Positions 43,111-52,086 are shown, counted from the first letter of the stretch. The stretch: 64,000 nt of DNA from Geobacter sp. (GCA_003574895.1 PJFB01000009.1:124001-188000); one strand, 5' to 3'. Program-made: numbers and translations. Notes: a model not told the origin generated them from the sequence alone.

Positions 43111-43839
43111 ATGATTGAACTGATGCAGGTCACAAAGTGCTTTAATGCGGGCAAGTCCAATGAGTTTACTGCGGTGGACAGTGTCAGCCTCACAATCGGA
43201 CAGGGTTTGGTCACGGTCCTCAAAGGCCCCAGCGGTTCAGGCAAGACAACACTCCTGACCCTGATCGGTTGCATGGCTCGACCGAGTTCGGGACGCATTC
43301 GGCTGAACGACATCAATGCTTCATTTTTTCCGGAGACATCCCGTAAGGGGGGATTTGATATCTCAAGCCTTCCGGAGCGCTTTCTCACCGAAATCCGGCG
43401 CGATACCTTCGGCTTCATCTTTCAGCAATTCAACCTGATTAAGGGTATTACCGTTCTGGAAAATATCATGCTGCCTGCATATCCAACCGGTCGGGGGCAT
43501 GCGTTATTCAGAAAAAGGGCTTTGGAGCTGTTGGAGATGTTCAATATCTCGCGCCACGAAACCTCCAGGGTGGAATGGCTTTCCGGGGGGGAACTCCAAC
43601 GGGTGGCAATTGCCAGAGCCTTGATCAACGACCCGGCTGTAATTGTTGCCGATGAGCCGACTGCTCATCTGGATAGCAAGCTTTCCTGCGAATTCATGGA
43701 GATCATCGGGAACTTGAAAGCCGAAGGGAAAACCATCCTGATCGCCAGCCACGACCCTATTGTCTATGATTCACGCCTGGCGGACCAGGTGATCGAGATG
43801 CGCGACGGACGAATAACAGGCTCGGGTCTTGTGTCATGA
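43111..43839 (+). CDS. ABC transporter ATP-binding protein
   Basis: A 242-residue ATPase. Walker A is GPSGSGKTTLL (near 35-45), the signature is LSGGELQRVAIARAL, and Walker B is VIVADEPTAHLD with the switch His in ASHDPIV. It belongs to the LolD/MacB group that pairs with FtsX-like permeases, as in the gene before it. Between Walker A and signature there is an unusual insert (NASFFPETSRKGGFDISSLP). It overlaps the next gene by 4 bases. Confidence 0.92.
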   Translation: MIELMQVTKCFNAGKSNEFTAVDSVSLTIGQGLVTVLKGPSGSGKTTLLTLIGCMARPSSGRIRLNDINASFFPETSRKGGFDISSLPERFLTEIRRDTFGFIFQQFNLIKGITVLENIMLPAYPTGRGHALFRKRALELLEMFNISRHETSRVEWLSGGELQRVAIARALINDPAVIVADEPTAHLDSKLSCEFMEIIGNLKAEGKTILIASHDPIVYDSRLADQVIEMRDGRITGSGLVS

Positions 43840-44828
43840 TTCTGCAACCTGCCATCCTGGCACTGCTGGTCTCGTCGTTTCTGGTAAGCCTGATGTTGCT
43901 TTACGCCGGTTGGTACGGCGTGCTGATTCTCAAAAACTGGGATCTTGCCAGTGGCAGTGACCTGCAATTGAATTTGGAAAAAAGGACTTACCTGATTTCG
44001 GTTGTCTTGGGTTACGCCCTTGTTTTTCAAATATTCTCACTGTTTCTTTACATATTTACTGCCGACAGTCTTCATACCCAGTTTGTCGGAGCAATGTGTG
44101 CGGCAGGTAGTCTCAACGTCAACCATTACGGTTATCCGACCCTTCTTCTGAAGATCGCCAATTGTCTGTTGTCAGGGGTATGGCTGATCATCAACTTCGC
44201 TGACAACCGGGGGTATGACTATCCGCTAATAAAGGCCAAGTACTCTCTGCTCATGATCCTGGCGCCATTGGTGGTGCTGGAGGCGCTGTTGCAGTTCGGA
44301 TATTTCAAGGGCCTGCATGCGGATGTTATAACTTCCTGTTGCGGTAGCCTGTTCAGTGCCGGTAAAAGGAGTGTGGGCGCCGATCTTGCCGGACTCCCGG
44401 CCATCCCCATGGAATGGATATTTTTCGGTGTCATGGCGGCAACCTTGATAAGTGGCGTAGTTTTTTGCTTTAAGGAGTGGGGTGGTTATTTTTTCTCAGC
44501 AGCGAGCCTGTCAACGTTCATCATATCGGCAGCCTCGCTGGTTTCTTTCATATGCCTTTATATTTATGAGCTGCCAACCCATCACTGTCCCTTTTGTATT
44601 CTGCAAAAAGAGTACGGTTATATTGGTTATGCCTTGTATGCAACTTTGCTTGGCGGCGGGATAACAGGATTGGGGGTAGGGGCATTGATGCCTTTCAAAA
44701 AAATCGCCAGCCTGGTGCAAGTCGTTCCATTGATCCAGCGCCGGCTCACCTGGCTTTCAATGCTTTTCTATCTGCTTTTTACGATTCTGGTTGCAAGCAA
44801 AATGCTGTTTACATCCTTCAGGCTCTGA
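43836..44828 (+). CDS. Polytopic membrane protein with CC and CxxC motifs
   Basis: A 330-residue protein with about eight helices. Two cysteine sites stand out: TSCCGSLFS near residue 170 and THHCPFCILQKEYGYIGYAL near 250. An NHYGYPTLLLK segment lies near 94. A CxxC in a helix end next to a CC pair resembles thiol-redox membrane proteins such as VKOR or DsbB, but I do not recognise a family. It is the last gene of the NosL-ABC operon, so copper or thiol handling for an exported metalloprotein is a fair inference. Confidence 0.75.
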   Translation: MILQPAILALLVSSFLVSLMLLYAGWYGVLILKNWDLASGSDLQLNLEKRTYLISVVLGYALVFQIFSLFLYIFTADSLHTQFVGAMCAAGSLNVNHYGYPTLLLKIANCLLSGVWLIINFADNRGYDYPLIKAKYSLLMILAPLVVLEALLQFGYFKGLHADVITSCCGSLFSAGKRSVGADLAGLPAIPMEWIFFGVMAATLISGVVFCFKEWGGYFFSAASLSTFIISAASLVSFICLYIYELPTHHCPFCILQKEYGYIGYALYATLLGGGITGLGVGALMPFKKIASLVQVVPLIQRRLTWLSMLFYLLFTILVASKMLFTSFRL

Positions 44829-44847
44829 TGGACCCTGTTGGCTTCTT

Positions 44848-44892
44848 AACAAATCAAGGCCTGCGGTTTATTGCCGCAGGCCTTGATTTGTT
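44848..44892. terminator. Bidirectional hairpin between convergent operons
   Basis: A perfect 19-base stem (AACAAATCAAGGCCTGCGG with its complement) closes a seven-base loop. It lies between the end of the NosL operon (44828) and the stop of the degenerate receiver (44918). The arms start and end in A/T runs, so it can end transcription from both sides. Confidence 0.8.
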
Positions 44893-44917
44893 GAAGCATA
44901 CTCACGCATTTTGCCTG

Positions 44918-45307
44918 TTAAATCGGTCGCAGTTGCAGATTGGCAAAGGCGCAATGGACAGCTTGCCGAATTTCTTCCTCGTCCTTTGCATCAACAGGTC
45001 TCAGGGCATGGTAGAAAATCCCCTCGCATCTCAGCTTCCGCAGCAGGCCAAGCGATGTGTCGGCGGCAATCAGTATTATGGGCAGGTTGCGATTGCACCG
45101 TTTTAGCAGCGGAATAATGTCTCCTGCGCCCAGTTCATCGAATTTAGTCCCAAGAACAACGACTTGAGCGGTCTTCTTCAGCACGCCATAGAGTGCGCTT
45201 GCTATGGAGTTGGTTACGGTTACGTTATAGCCGGCGTCGATGAACATCTCTGCCATTTGTTTACGGCAATCTTTGTCTTCATCTACGATAAGGATTCCTT
45301 CTTGCAT
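44918..45307 (-). CDS. Degenerate response-regulator receiver
   Basis: A 129-residue receiver fold: VDEDKDCRKQMAEMF at the N terminus, then VVVLGTKFDE where the phospho-acceptor is expected. The conserved Asp at that strand end is Gly here, so ordinary aspartyl phosphorylation is unlikely. LIAADTS replaces the usual Thr/Ser switch. It is probably a protein-protein interaction module. It follows the small membrane protein at 45356-45607 by 48 bases and shares its sigma-54-type promoter. Confidence 0.8.
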   Translation of the reverse strand: MQEGILIVDEDKDCRKQMAEMFIDAGYNVTVTNSIASALYGVLKKTAQVVVLGTKFDELGAGDIIPLLKRCNRNLPIILIAADTSLGLLRKLRCEGIFYHALRPVDAKDEEEIRQAVHCAFANLQLRPI

Positions 45308-45355
45308 GATGTTATCCTCCTTCTACATCCCTAAGGAGATGTCTGGTTTCGGCGG

Positions 45356-45607
45356 TCAGAAGTTTTTGCCGGTGGTTTTGGCAAGAAGCGGACTTGATTT
45401 CTTGTTCTCATGGGAAAAGAGTCCTTTGATCATCCCACCAAAAAGCATGATCCCGGGGAAAAGCTGAAAAACAACTATCAGGATGCTGAAAGCTATGAAC
45501 AGTGTTGCCATAAGGCCCAGGCTTTCGCCGTTGTTTCCATTTCCGGAGGCCATTGCCTGTGTGCCGGTTATAAGGAGAGACAGGATTGTTGTGAATATGG
45601 TTTTCAT
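45356..45607 (-). CDS. Small secreted/membrane protein
   Basis: An 83-residue protein. The signal peptide (MKTIFTTILSLLITGTQAMA) is followed by GNGNNGES and one membrane helix (LFIAFSILIVVFQLFPGIMLF), then a basic tail (SHENKKSSPLLAKTTGKNF). AGGAG lies eight bases before the ATG. No family is recognised. It is the first gene after the -24/-12 promoter at 45648-45664 and is followed by a degenerate receiver. Confidence 0.7.
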   Translation of the reverse strand: MKTIFTTILSLLITGTQAMASGNGNNGESLGLMATLFIAFSILIVVFQLFPGIMLFGGMIKGLFSHENKKSSPLLAKTTGKNF

Positions 45608-45647
45608 GGATTTTCTCCTTTCGTTCTCTATTTGTTATTTTAATCAA

Positions 45648-45664
45648 TGCACTGGCTGTGCCAA
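45648..45664 (-). promoter_or_regulatory. Sigma-54-type (-24/-12) promoter
   Basis: The minus strand reads TTGGCACAGCCAGTGCA. It has TTGGCAC at -24 and GTGCA at -12 with the correct ten-base gap between GG and GC, matching the YTGGCAC-N5-TTGCW pattern at nearly all positions. The predicted start gives a 30-base leader to the ATG at 45607. Confidence 0.65.
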
Positions 45665-45796
45665 AGTATCAAAATAAATATGCATGACGCATAACATGCT
45701 AATATAACAACTGAAAAACGACAGGATGTCGGCAAGATCACCCTTTATGAAAATTAAGAATCATACTGAAATGTATAAGAGTTCTATACAGCTGAC

Positions 45797-45817
45797 TGAC
45801 TGGCAATTGGCAAGTCA
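45797..45817. promoter_or_regulatory. Operator-like palindrome
   Basis: TGACT and AGTCA flank CAATTG to give an imperfect 21-base palindrome, 130 bases upstream of the sigma-54-type promoter on the minus strand. That distance suits an enhancer-binding site for a sigma-54 activator. Confidence 0.3.
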
Positions 45818-46111
45818 AAGATTGAAAACATTAACTAAATAAGCTTGTTACGTGTGGTGGCCTTGGTGGTTAATAATGTATGGCAAAATCATACATAACC
45901 GGGAGCATCTAACTCAACTCCAGTAACATGCCTTGCCGGCCGTGATCTCTGCTCTGCAATCAGCCATGACCAGGCCGGATCCGACGCGAAAATCACGGGG
46001 GCACAAAGACATTGCCTTGAAATCTGCTATAGTTGTTTCCGGATGATGGTTGGGCTGATGGCTGTGTACAGGCGGAACAAACAGGCCTGAGAGTATGCGC
46101 GGGGTGGAGCC

Positions 46112-46507
46112 ATGAACAATAATGACGCCTTCAAAAAATGCCCCGGTTGCTTCACGGCCTGGCACACAAGAGAAGACTTTCTTGCTGATAACACTCTGGA
46201 GTTGAATGGCTATAAAGCCGATTTCAAGGAACTGGAATACGGCCTGTTTTTCTTTACCCACAAGGCCGATGGCTGCTATTCGACCATGGCTTTGGAGGTA
46301 AAGGACTTTCAGGATCTATATAACGGCACTATCTATCGGGAACGTAAAACAGAGAGCGAGGAGTGTCCGCGCTATTGTTTGAAAGAAAAGCAGCTCAGTC
46401 GATGTGCAGCGCGTTGCGAATGTGCGTTTGCCAGGGAAATTATCAATATCATCCGAGAGCGGCAGAAGGGCGACGAAAGCCCGGTCGCCCATCAGATGAT
46501 GGAGTGA
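46112..46507 (+). CDS. Cys-rich cytoplasmic protein, unknown function
   Basis: A 131-residue protein with a CPGCFTAW motif near residue 10 and a later cluster ECPRYCLKEKQLSRCAARC then ECAF. The spacing may bind zinc or an iron-sulphur cluster. The centre (KELEYGLFFFTHKADGCYST) is mixed alpha/beta. No signal peptide is present. GGGGTGGAGCC lies before the ATG. The end overlaps the thioesterase stop by 16 bases in convergent orientation. Confidence 0.7.
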   Translation: MNNNDAFKKCPGCFTAWHTREDFLADNTLELNGYKADFKELEYGLFFFTHKADGCYSTMALEVKDFQDLYNGTIYRERKTESEECPRYCLKEKQLSRCAARCECAFAREIINIIRERQKGDESPVAHQMME

Positions 46508-47538
46508 TGCGTCACCAGTTCCTTGAGGCTGCGAAACGCCGCAAGGTAACGGGCATCTTCTGCATATGTGGCGGGATAGACCAACGGAACAGGACAATGG
46601 TTCAGATTGCTGTCAACACTGACAAAGGTGAACAGGCATGAGTTGGAGAGAGCCTTGCTGGTCCGGTCCCGACTGAGCCGCTCTATTCCCGCCTCTACGC
46701 AGATAAAGCTGTCGGATGCATATACTATCCTGCTGGTGTAGTGGAGTTTGTCTCCCATGCGGACCGGATGAAAAAAGTTAATGCGGTTGACAGCGGCAAT
46801 GATCGATCTTCCCGGCGCCACCAGTTCCGAGCAGATTGCGGAAAGCTCAAAGGCGCGGCGGATAAGGTAGCCTCCGAAAATCTTCTTTGGCACATTTTCC
46901 TGTTCCGGATACATCCGCTCCCAGGCATCCGTTGTCAGACGGCTGGCCAAAAGTCCCTGGAAACCCGGTTCTTCCTGGGCCCGGTGCAATGCTGTCAACA
47001 TCCTGTACTCTTCCCGGCTGGGCGGTTCCAGCAGTGCAGCCTGGCTCAACTTGTATTCTTCCCGCCGTGCCAGGGCCTTTTGCGCCCGCCTCTGCTCGAT
47101 TAAGTCCGGATATTCAAGCGCAGGCAGCGCCACGCTGACAGCATCATCCCCCATGCCCAGTCGCGCCACCATGGTAAAGTAACACGAGGCAATGTGGACG
47201 GCTTGGTCACCCGGTTGTTCCACCCGGATGCCGACTTCCAGGGAACTGCGCCCCACATGGTTGATTCGGGCATGGCATACCAGATCCCTGTGGACGTCGG
47301 CGGCATGGCGGATGAAGATATTGTCGATGGCTGCCGTAACCACCCGTGCCTGCGGATAGATGCTGTTCACATAACCAAGGGCGGTATCCTCCGCCACCTT
47401 GTCCAGCACCTCAAGCAATAGACCGAAACGTATGTTTCCCTGGAGCGGTTCATCAACAACCATGAAGCGATGGCGAAGCTCGGGATCGCTGCCCAGCGGC
47501 AGGGTCTTGTAGAATGAGGTATCGGCAGGACGCGTCAT
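46492..47538 (-). CDS. Double-hotdog acyl-CoA thioesterase
   Basis: A 348-residue protein with two hotdog domains (about 15-155 and 195-345). Each has an HGG-like substrate tunnel: LLEVLDKVAEDTALGYVN in the first and GYLIRRAFELSAICSEL in the second. FIRHAADVHRDLVCHARI and FHPVRMGDKLHYTSRI are the matching long helices. Such proteins cut acyl-CoA to fatty acid and CoA, like the BFIT/ACOT type. Chain-length preference cannot be read. The neighbouring regulator is FadR-like, which fits lipid metabolism. Confidence 0.85.
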   Translation of the reverse strand: MTRPADTSFYKTLPLGSDPELRHRFMVVDEPLQGNIRFGLLLEVLDKVAEDTALGYVNSIYPQARVVTAAIDNIFIRHAADVHRDLVCHARINHVGRSSLEVGIRVEQPGDQAVHIASCYFTMVARLGMGDDAVSVALPALEYPDLIEQRRAQKALARREEYKLSQAALLEPPSREEYRMLTALHRAQEEPGFQGLLASRLTTDAWERMYPEQENVPKKIFGGYLIRRAFELSAICSELVAPGRSIIAAVNRINFFHPVRMGDKLHYTSRIVYASDSFICVEAGIERLSRDRTSKALSNSCLFTFVSVDSNLNHCPVPLVYPATYAEDARYLAAFRSLKELVTHHSII

Positions 47539-47639
47539 ATGTATCCCTTCAAGGAAAAGGCGATTAGTATCAGTCTACCCCTGTTTATCTGTTCGTAAAG
47601 TTAAGAAAACAGAACTTGGCGGGATGGGGCGCCGTTTCA

Positions 47640-48359
47640 TCACGGTGTCCGTCGGGTGATGTAGGCGTTGCTGTGCTGTTCGGCGAACGCAAGGTGTTCG
47701 GTCATTACGGCCCGAGCTCCCTCGGCATCCTTGGTGCGGATAGCCTCGATGATGCGGCAGTGGTCAGTGTAAAGCCGATGGTGGTCTTCCGGGGTCAGGT
47801 CCGTTGCCCTCCAGACACTTTGCTGGAACTCTTTCATGGCATCAAAGATGCTCTGCATCAGATGCTGCCAGATGATGTTGTGGGTGGCACGTGCTATGAC
47901 GAGGTGGAAATTGGCATCCAAATCTTCGGAAACTTTCAATTCTTCGAGATTCCGCTTCATCCCCCCGATGATCTCATCCAGCTTGCGCAGGTCGTCGGGC
48001 CGTGCACGCTGGGCGGCGTAAAAGGCGGTCCATGATTCCATTCCCTTGCGGACCTCGATCACATCCAACGCACGTCTTTGCTCTTTTCTGATCAAATTGG
48101 TCAGCGAGTTGCCGCTCCTTGTCTCTACCAGGGACTTTACCACTGTCCCGCCTCCCTGGTATGACATGACCAGTCCTGACTCTGCCAGGATATTGAGGGC
48201 CTCCCGCACCGAGGTGCGCGAAACTCCGAACATGTCGGCCAGTTCACGCTCCGGCGGCAGCTTGTCGCCAGGGGAAAAGTCTCCGGCTAGGATGGATGTG
48301 CGGATCTGTTCGGCAATTCTGGTGGAAATTTTCTTTGGCTTCAAGGGTTCGAATATCAT
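47640..48359 (-). CDS. FadR/GntR family transcriptional regulator (FCD type)
   Basis: A 239-residue protein from the ATG at 48359; the in-frame start at 48425 adds non-conserved residues. The winged HTH is at 10-75 (ISTRIAEQIRTSILAGDF, PPERELADMFGVSRTSVREA). The FCD effector domain has FHLVIARATHN and HHRLYTDHCRII with the His/Asp residues that often bind a metal and carboxylate. FCD regulators repress carbon or fatty-acid operons. Its target may be the adjacent thioesterase or itself, inferred from position. Confidence 0.88.
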   Translation of the reverse strand: MIFEPLKPKKISTRIAEQIRTSILAGDFSPGDKLPPERELADMFGVSRTSVREALNILAESGLVMSYQGGGTVVKSLVETRSGNSLTNLIRKEQRRALDVIEVRKGMESWTAFYAAQRARPDDLRKLDEIIGGMKRNLEELKVSEDLDANFHLVIARATHNIIWQHLMQSIFDAMKEFQQSVWRATDLTPEDHHRLYTDHCRIIEAIRTKDAEGARAVMTEHLAFAEQHSNAYITRRTP

Positions 48360-48568
48360 GGAAATCCGATCGCTGTTGGGTATCCGCTCGCTGCAGCCCT
48401 TTCTATCTACTACAATTTGGATCACGGCGCAACCGTGACGGATGTTATGCCGCTTTTGGGATTTGAACGGCAGATCGAATACGATTTTCGTGCTGCCCGG
48501 AGTGGATGGGGTTAAGCAGATGGAAGCTGCGCTTTAATTTGTCGGCGATTTGTGCTAGTTTCTAGGAC

Positions 48569-49102
48569 ATGGATGCAATTCTCGATAATTACCGTAAATT
48601 TGTGGACCGTGTCGATGCCCTCTGCCATGGAATCGAGAATGCCTTGCAAGAACATATCACCTGTTCTGAAGGCTGCAGTTCCTGCTGCACGTCAATAACG
48701 ATCTTTCCGGTAGAGGCGGCTGCCCTCAATGCGGCCCTCGAAACGCTGCCTGGTGACGAGGTGGACGCCATTCGCAACAACATAAAGGAACATGCCGGTG
48801 GCGAACGCTGTCCGCTCCTGTACCATCATCACTGCCTGCTTTATGCTGCCCGTCCGATTATCTGCCGTACCCACGGCCTCCCTATTCTCTACAACGAAGA
48901 GGGTCAAAGGCACGTGGATTGTTGTCCCCTCAACCTGGAGCAATGCGAGTCGTTGCCCGGCTCGGCCGTTATCGACCTGGATCAGCTGAATACGATACTG
49001 GTGGCGATAAATGCCCTGTTTTTGTCCCAGACGGATTATCCCGCCGAACTCCCGGAACGGCTGTCTATTGCCGAGGCGATCCTGGGATTGCAGCGATCGT
49101 AA
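48569..49102 (+). CDS. YkgJ family cysteine-cluster protein
   Basis: A 177-residue protein. The cluster CSEGCSSCC near residues 31-39 and later RCPLL, HHCLLYAARPIICRTHG, HVDCCPLN match the YkgJ/CxxCxxCC family, whose members bind zinc or iron. The exact function is unknown. It is divergent from the FadR-type gene and precedes rlmI on the same strand by 112 bases. Confidence 0.85.
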   Translation: MDAILDNYRKFVDRVDALCHGIENALQEHITCSEGCSSCCTSITIFPVEAAALNAALETLPGDEVDAIRNNIKEHAGGERCPLLYHHHCLLYAARPIICRTHGLPILYNEEGQRHVDCCPLNLEQCESLPGSAVIDLDQLNTILVAINALFLSQTDYPAELPERLSIAEAILGLQRS

Positions 49103-49214
49103 CCTGCTTTATCCGGGCGCGCCCGAGGTCCGCAAAAGTTTCCTCAAGCCAAACGCAAAGCTCATTCATATCAGTTGCTGCTACGCTTCCAGTTAGTCGC
49201 GAAAGGCTTTTTTA

Positions 49215-50390
49215 ATGATCAAGATAACCTTGAAGAAAAATGAGGACCGCCGGATCAAGGCCGGCCATCCCTGGGTGTTCAGCAACGAGATATCCCAGGT
49301 GGAAGGCGAGCGCCAACCAGGTGTCGCTGCAGAGCTTTTCGATGCGGGTGGCGGCTTGATCGGCCAAGGCTATTACAATCCCCACTCACTGATCGCCTTG
49401 CGGCTGCTTTCGCGGCAGCAAACGGATATCGAGAGTGCCGGGTTCTTCGAACAGCGCCTGTTGGCAGCCCTCCACCATCGTCAATCTTTGTATCCAGCGC
49501 TTTCCACCTTCAGGGCTGTTTATGGCGAGAGCGACTTCCTGCCCGGCCTGGTGGTTGATAAATACGGCGACTATCTCTCGGTGCAACTTCTTTCGACTGG
49601 CATGGAACAGCGGCGGGAACAGCTATTGGAAGCATTGATCAGGGTTTTTTCGCCGAAAGGGATTATCGCCCGCAACGATGTGGCCGTGCGGAGCCTGGAG
49701 GGGTTGGAGCAGAAGGTCGAAGTGCTACAGGGGGAAATCCCGGATCTGGTGGAGGTGGAGGAGAATGGTTTGCGCTTTCTCGTTGACCTGAGGGAAGGGC
49801 AGAAAACCGGTGGCTTTCTGGATCAAAAGGAGAATCATCTGTTGCTGCGTAACATCTGCCAGGGCAGGGACGTGCTGGACTGTTTTTGCTATGCCGGAAG
49901 CTGGGCTGTGCATTCAGGTTATTTCGGCGCGGCATCGGCACTGGGGATCGATATCTCAGCCCGCGCCGTGGCGCAGGCCGCACGCAATGCCGAATTGAAC
50001 GGTCTTTCCGGCCGGGTTTTATTCGAGGAGTGCGATGCCTTTGACCGGTTACGTACTCTCAAGCATGAGGGGAGGCGCTTTGGTGTTGTGGTCATGGACC
50101 CCCCTGCGTTTGTCAAAAGCCGCAAGAACATAGCCGAAGCCACCAAAGGATATCTGACTGTCAACCGACGCGCCCTGGAGCTTTTGGAGCCGGGCGGGTA
50201 TCTTATCACCTGTTCCTGCTCCTTTCACATGGGGCGGGAGGCCTTCCGCGAGGTGCTGACCAGTGCCGCCAAGGTGGCACGGCGCGAAGTGCGCCTGGTT
50301 TCGACCCATTCCCAGTCTCCGGACCATCCTGTGCTGCTGTCGTTTCCGGAGTCGGAGTATCTGAAGTGTTTTGTGCTGCAGGTGGTGTGA
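49215..50390 (+). CDS. rlmI: RlmI-type 23S rRNA (cytosine-C5) methyltransferase
   Basis: A 391-residue enzyme. The N-terminal PUA domain (LKKNEDRRIKAGHPWVFSNE) binds RNA. The Rossmann methyltransferase domain has the SAM site DCFCYAGSWAVHSGYFGA near 220 and DPPAFVKSRKN near 298. The ITCSCSFHMG segment (about 335-344) carries the catalytic Cys. RlmI methylates C1962 of 23S rRNA. It lies four bases upstream of the phosphatase gene. Confidence 0.93.
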   Translation: MIKITLKKNEDRRIKAGHPWVFSNEISQVEGERQPGVAAELFDAGGGLIGQGYYNPHSLIALRLLSRQQTDIESAGFFEQRLLAALHHRQSLYPALSTFRAVYGESDFLPGLVVDKYGDYLSVQLLSTGMEQRREQLLEALIRVFSPKGIIARNDVAVRSLEGLEQKVEVLQGEIPDLVEVEENGLRFLVDLREGQKTGGFLDQKENHLLLRNICQGRDVLDCFCYAGSWAVHSGYFGAASALGIDISARAVAQAARNAELNGLSGRVLFEECDAFDRLRTLKHEGRRFGVVVMDPPAFVKSRKNIAEATKGYLTVNRRALELLEPGGYLITCSCSFHMGREAFREVLTSAAKVARREVRLVSTHSQSPDHPVLLSFPESEYLKCFVLQVV

Positions 50391-50394
50391 CGCC

Positions 50395-51075
50395 ATGAAG
50401 CCGCGTCGCTTTGTGGTTGGGGATATTCATGGTTGCGCCCGCACCTTTCGGCGCCTGGTAACCGAGGTGATCAGGCTCAGGCCGGGCGATGAGCTCTATC
50501 TGTTGGGGGACCTTCTCGACCGGGGGCCGGACAGCAAGGGGGTACTTGACTTCATCTTCGAGCTGCGCGCGCAGGGCTACTTTGTCATGAGCGTCCGTGG
50601 AAACCACGAGGAAATGTGTCTGCAGGCTGGCAATGATCTGAGCTACCTGGAGCTGTGGCTGGCAAACGGAGGCCTTGCCACCCTGAACAGTTTCGCTGCG
50701 GAAGCACCTGGAGAAATACCACACAAATACCGGTTCTTCCTGAGTTGCTTGCCCTATTATCTTCTGCTCGATGATTTCGTCATAGTTCATGCCGCGCTCA
50801 ATTTTGACCGGGCAGACCCGTTTGAAGATCAGGAAACCATGATCTGGCAGCGGGAGTGCAGTGTGGATTGCAGCCGTATCGGCGGCCGGCGCATAATCAA
50901 CGGCCATACCGCCATCTCGCGCAGCCGGCTGGAGGCATCGCTCGGTAGTGACCGGATAATGCTGGATAACGGTTGTGTCTTTGTCGGGAGAGCCGGACTC
51001 GGGAGCCTGGCGGCATTGGAATTGAACACCATGACCATCTCTTATCAGGCGAATATTGATATTGATGTGGGGTAA
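50395..51075 (+). CDS. Metallophosphoesterase, PPP-type protein phosphatase
   Basis: A 226-residue enzyme from the ATG at 50395. The three PPP motifs are VGDIHGC (residues 8-14), LGDLLDRGPDSKG (near 35-47) and RGNHEEM (near 67), and the later His pair is HAALN and NGHTA. Bacterial members act as diadenosine polyphosphate hydrolases or Ser/Thr phosphatases. It follows rlmI directly and precedes the alcohol dehydrogenase by 27 bases. Confidence 0.92.
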   Translation: MKPRRFVVGDIHGCARTFRRLVTEVIRLRPGDELYLLGDLLDRGPDSKGVLDFIFELRAQGYFVMSVRGNHEEMCLQAGNDLSYLELWLANGGLATLNSFAAEAPGEIPHKYRFFLSCLPYYLLLDDFVIVHAALNFDRADPFEDQETMIWQRECSVDCSRIGGRRIINGHTAISRSRLEASLGSDRIMLDNGCVFVGRAGLGSLAALELNTMTISYQANIDIDVG

Positions 51076-51102
51076 ACGTATCTCATTGTTCGGGGGGATA
51101 AA

Positions 51103-52086
51103 ATGCGCGCAATGGTCCTGAAGCAAGCCGGGGAGCCCTTGGTGATGGAAGAATTGCCTCTTCCTGTTCCGGGTTCGGGAGAAATGCTGCTGAAGGTGCT
51201 GGCGTGCGGCATCTGCCGTACCGACCTGCATGTGGTGGATGGGGAGTTGACCGAGCCGAAGTTGCCGTTGGTGCCGGGCCACCAAATTGTTGGCATGGTG
51301 GAACAGATCGGATCGGATGTGACCGGTTTCCGGGCAGGTGATGTGGTGGGTGTGCCGTGGCTGGGAGGGACTTGTGGTGAATGCGGGTACTGCCTGGATG
51401 ATCGTGAAAACCTATGTGATCGGGCCGTGTTCACCGGCTATCAAAAGGATGGCGGCTTTGCCGAGTATTGCGCGGCCGACAGTCGTTTCTGCTTCCCTCT
51501 GCCAGGTGGGTATCCGGCTACACAGGCAGCGCCGTTGCTCTGCGCCGGGCTGATTGGCTACCGCTCCCTGCGTATGGCAGGGGAGGGACAACGGATCGGG
51601 ATCTACGGTTTCGGCGCCGCGGCTCACATAGTCACCCAGGTGGCGGTCTGGCAGGGGCGACAGGTTTACGCCTTCACAAAAGCGGGCGACGTGGCGGGCC
51701 AGGGTTTTGCCATGGAAATGGGGGCCTGTTGGGCAGGAGGGGCCTTTGATGTTCCGCCTGACGAGTTGGACAGCGCCATCATATTCGCCCCGGCCGGCGA
51801 GTTGGTGCCGGCTGCACTCAAGGCGATCCGCAAGGGTGGCATAGTGGTCTGCGGTGGTATCCATATGAGCGATATTCCCAGTTTTCCATACGACCTTCTC
51901 TGGGGGGAGAGGAGCATCGTTTCGGTGGCCAACCTGACTCGGCGCGATGGCGAGGAGTTCCTGTTCCTGGCCCCGCAAGTGCCGGTGCGTACCGAAGTCG
52001 AGGTGTTTCGTCTGGAGAGCGCCAACGAGGCATTAAATGCTTTGAGATTCGGCCGCATCAGGGGGGCGGCGGTCCTGGTGCCATAA
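51103..52086 (+). CDS. Zinc-dependent alcohol dehydrogenase
   Basis: A 327-residue MDR protein. The catalytic zinc site is CGICRTDLHVVDGEL with PGHQIVGMVE. The structural zinc cysteines are CGECGYCLDDRENLC (about residues 90-104). The nucleotide-binding part starts near 155 (GIYGFGAAAHIVTQVA), a variant of the GxGxxG loop. Substrate is unknown. Spacing to the phosphatase is small, so a common transcript is likely. Confidence 0.92.
   Translation: MRAMVLKQAGEPLVMEELPLPVPGSGEMLLKVLACGICRTDLHVVDGELTEPKLPLVPGHQIVGMVEQIGSDVTGFRAGDVVGVPWLGGTCGECGYCLDDRENLCDRAVFTGYQKDGGFAEYCAADSRFCFPLPGGYPATQAAPLLCAGLIGYRSLRMAGEGQRIGIYGFGAAAHIVTQVAVWQGRQVYAFTKAGDVAGQGFAMEMGACWAGGAFDVPPDELDSAIIFAPAGELVPAALKAIRKGGIVVCGGIHMSDIPSFPYDLLWGERSIVSVANLTRRDGEEFLFLAPQVPVRTEVEVFRLESANEALNALRFGRIRGAAVLVP

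Larger units (their letters stand above)
45608..46111. other. Intergenic region with promoter and operator-like palindrome
   Basis: These 504 bases hold no convincing gene. The sigma-54-type promoter lies at 45648-45664. A near-perfect 21-base palindrome lies at 45797-45817 (TGACT and AGTCA arms around CAATTG). The minus-strand reading frame at 45914-46261 is only a shadow without a ribosome site or protein-like sequence. The right half before 46112 should hold the promoter of the Cys-rich gene, but none is clear. Confidence 0.55.

Noticed and set aside
45914-46261. 115-residue minus-strand frame
   Set aside because: It is antisense to the Cys-rich gene, with no ribosome site or recognisable pattern.
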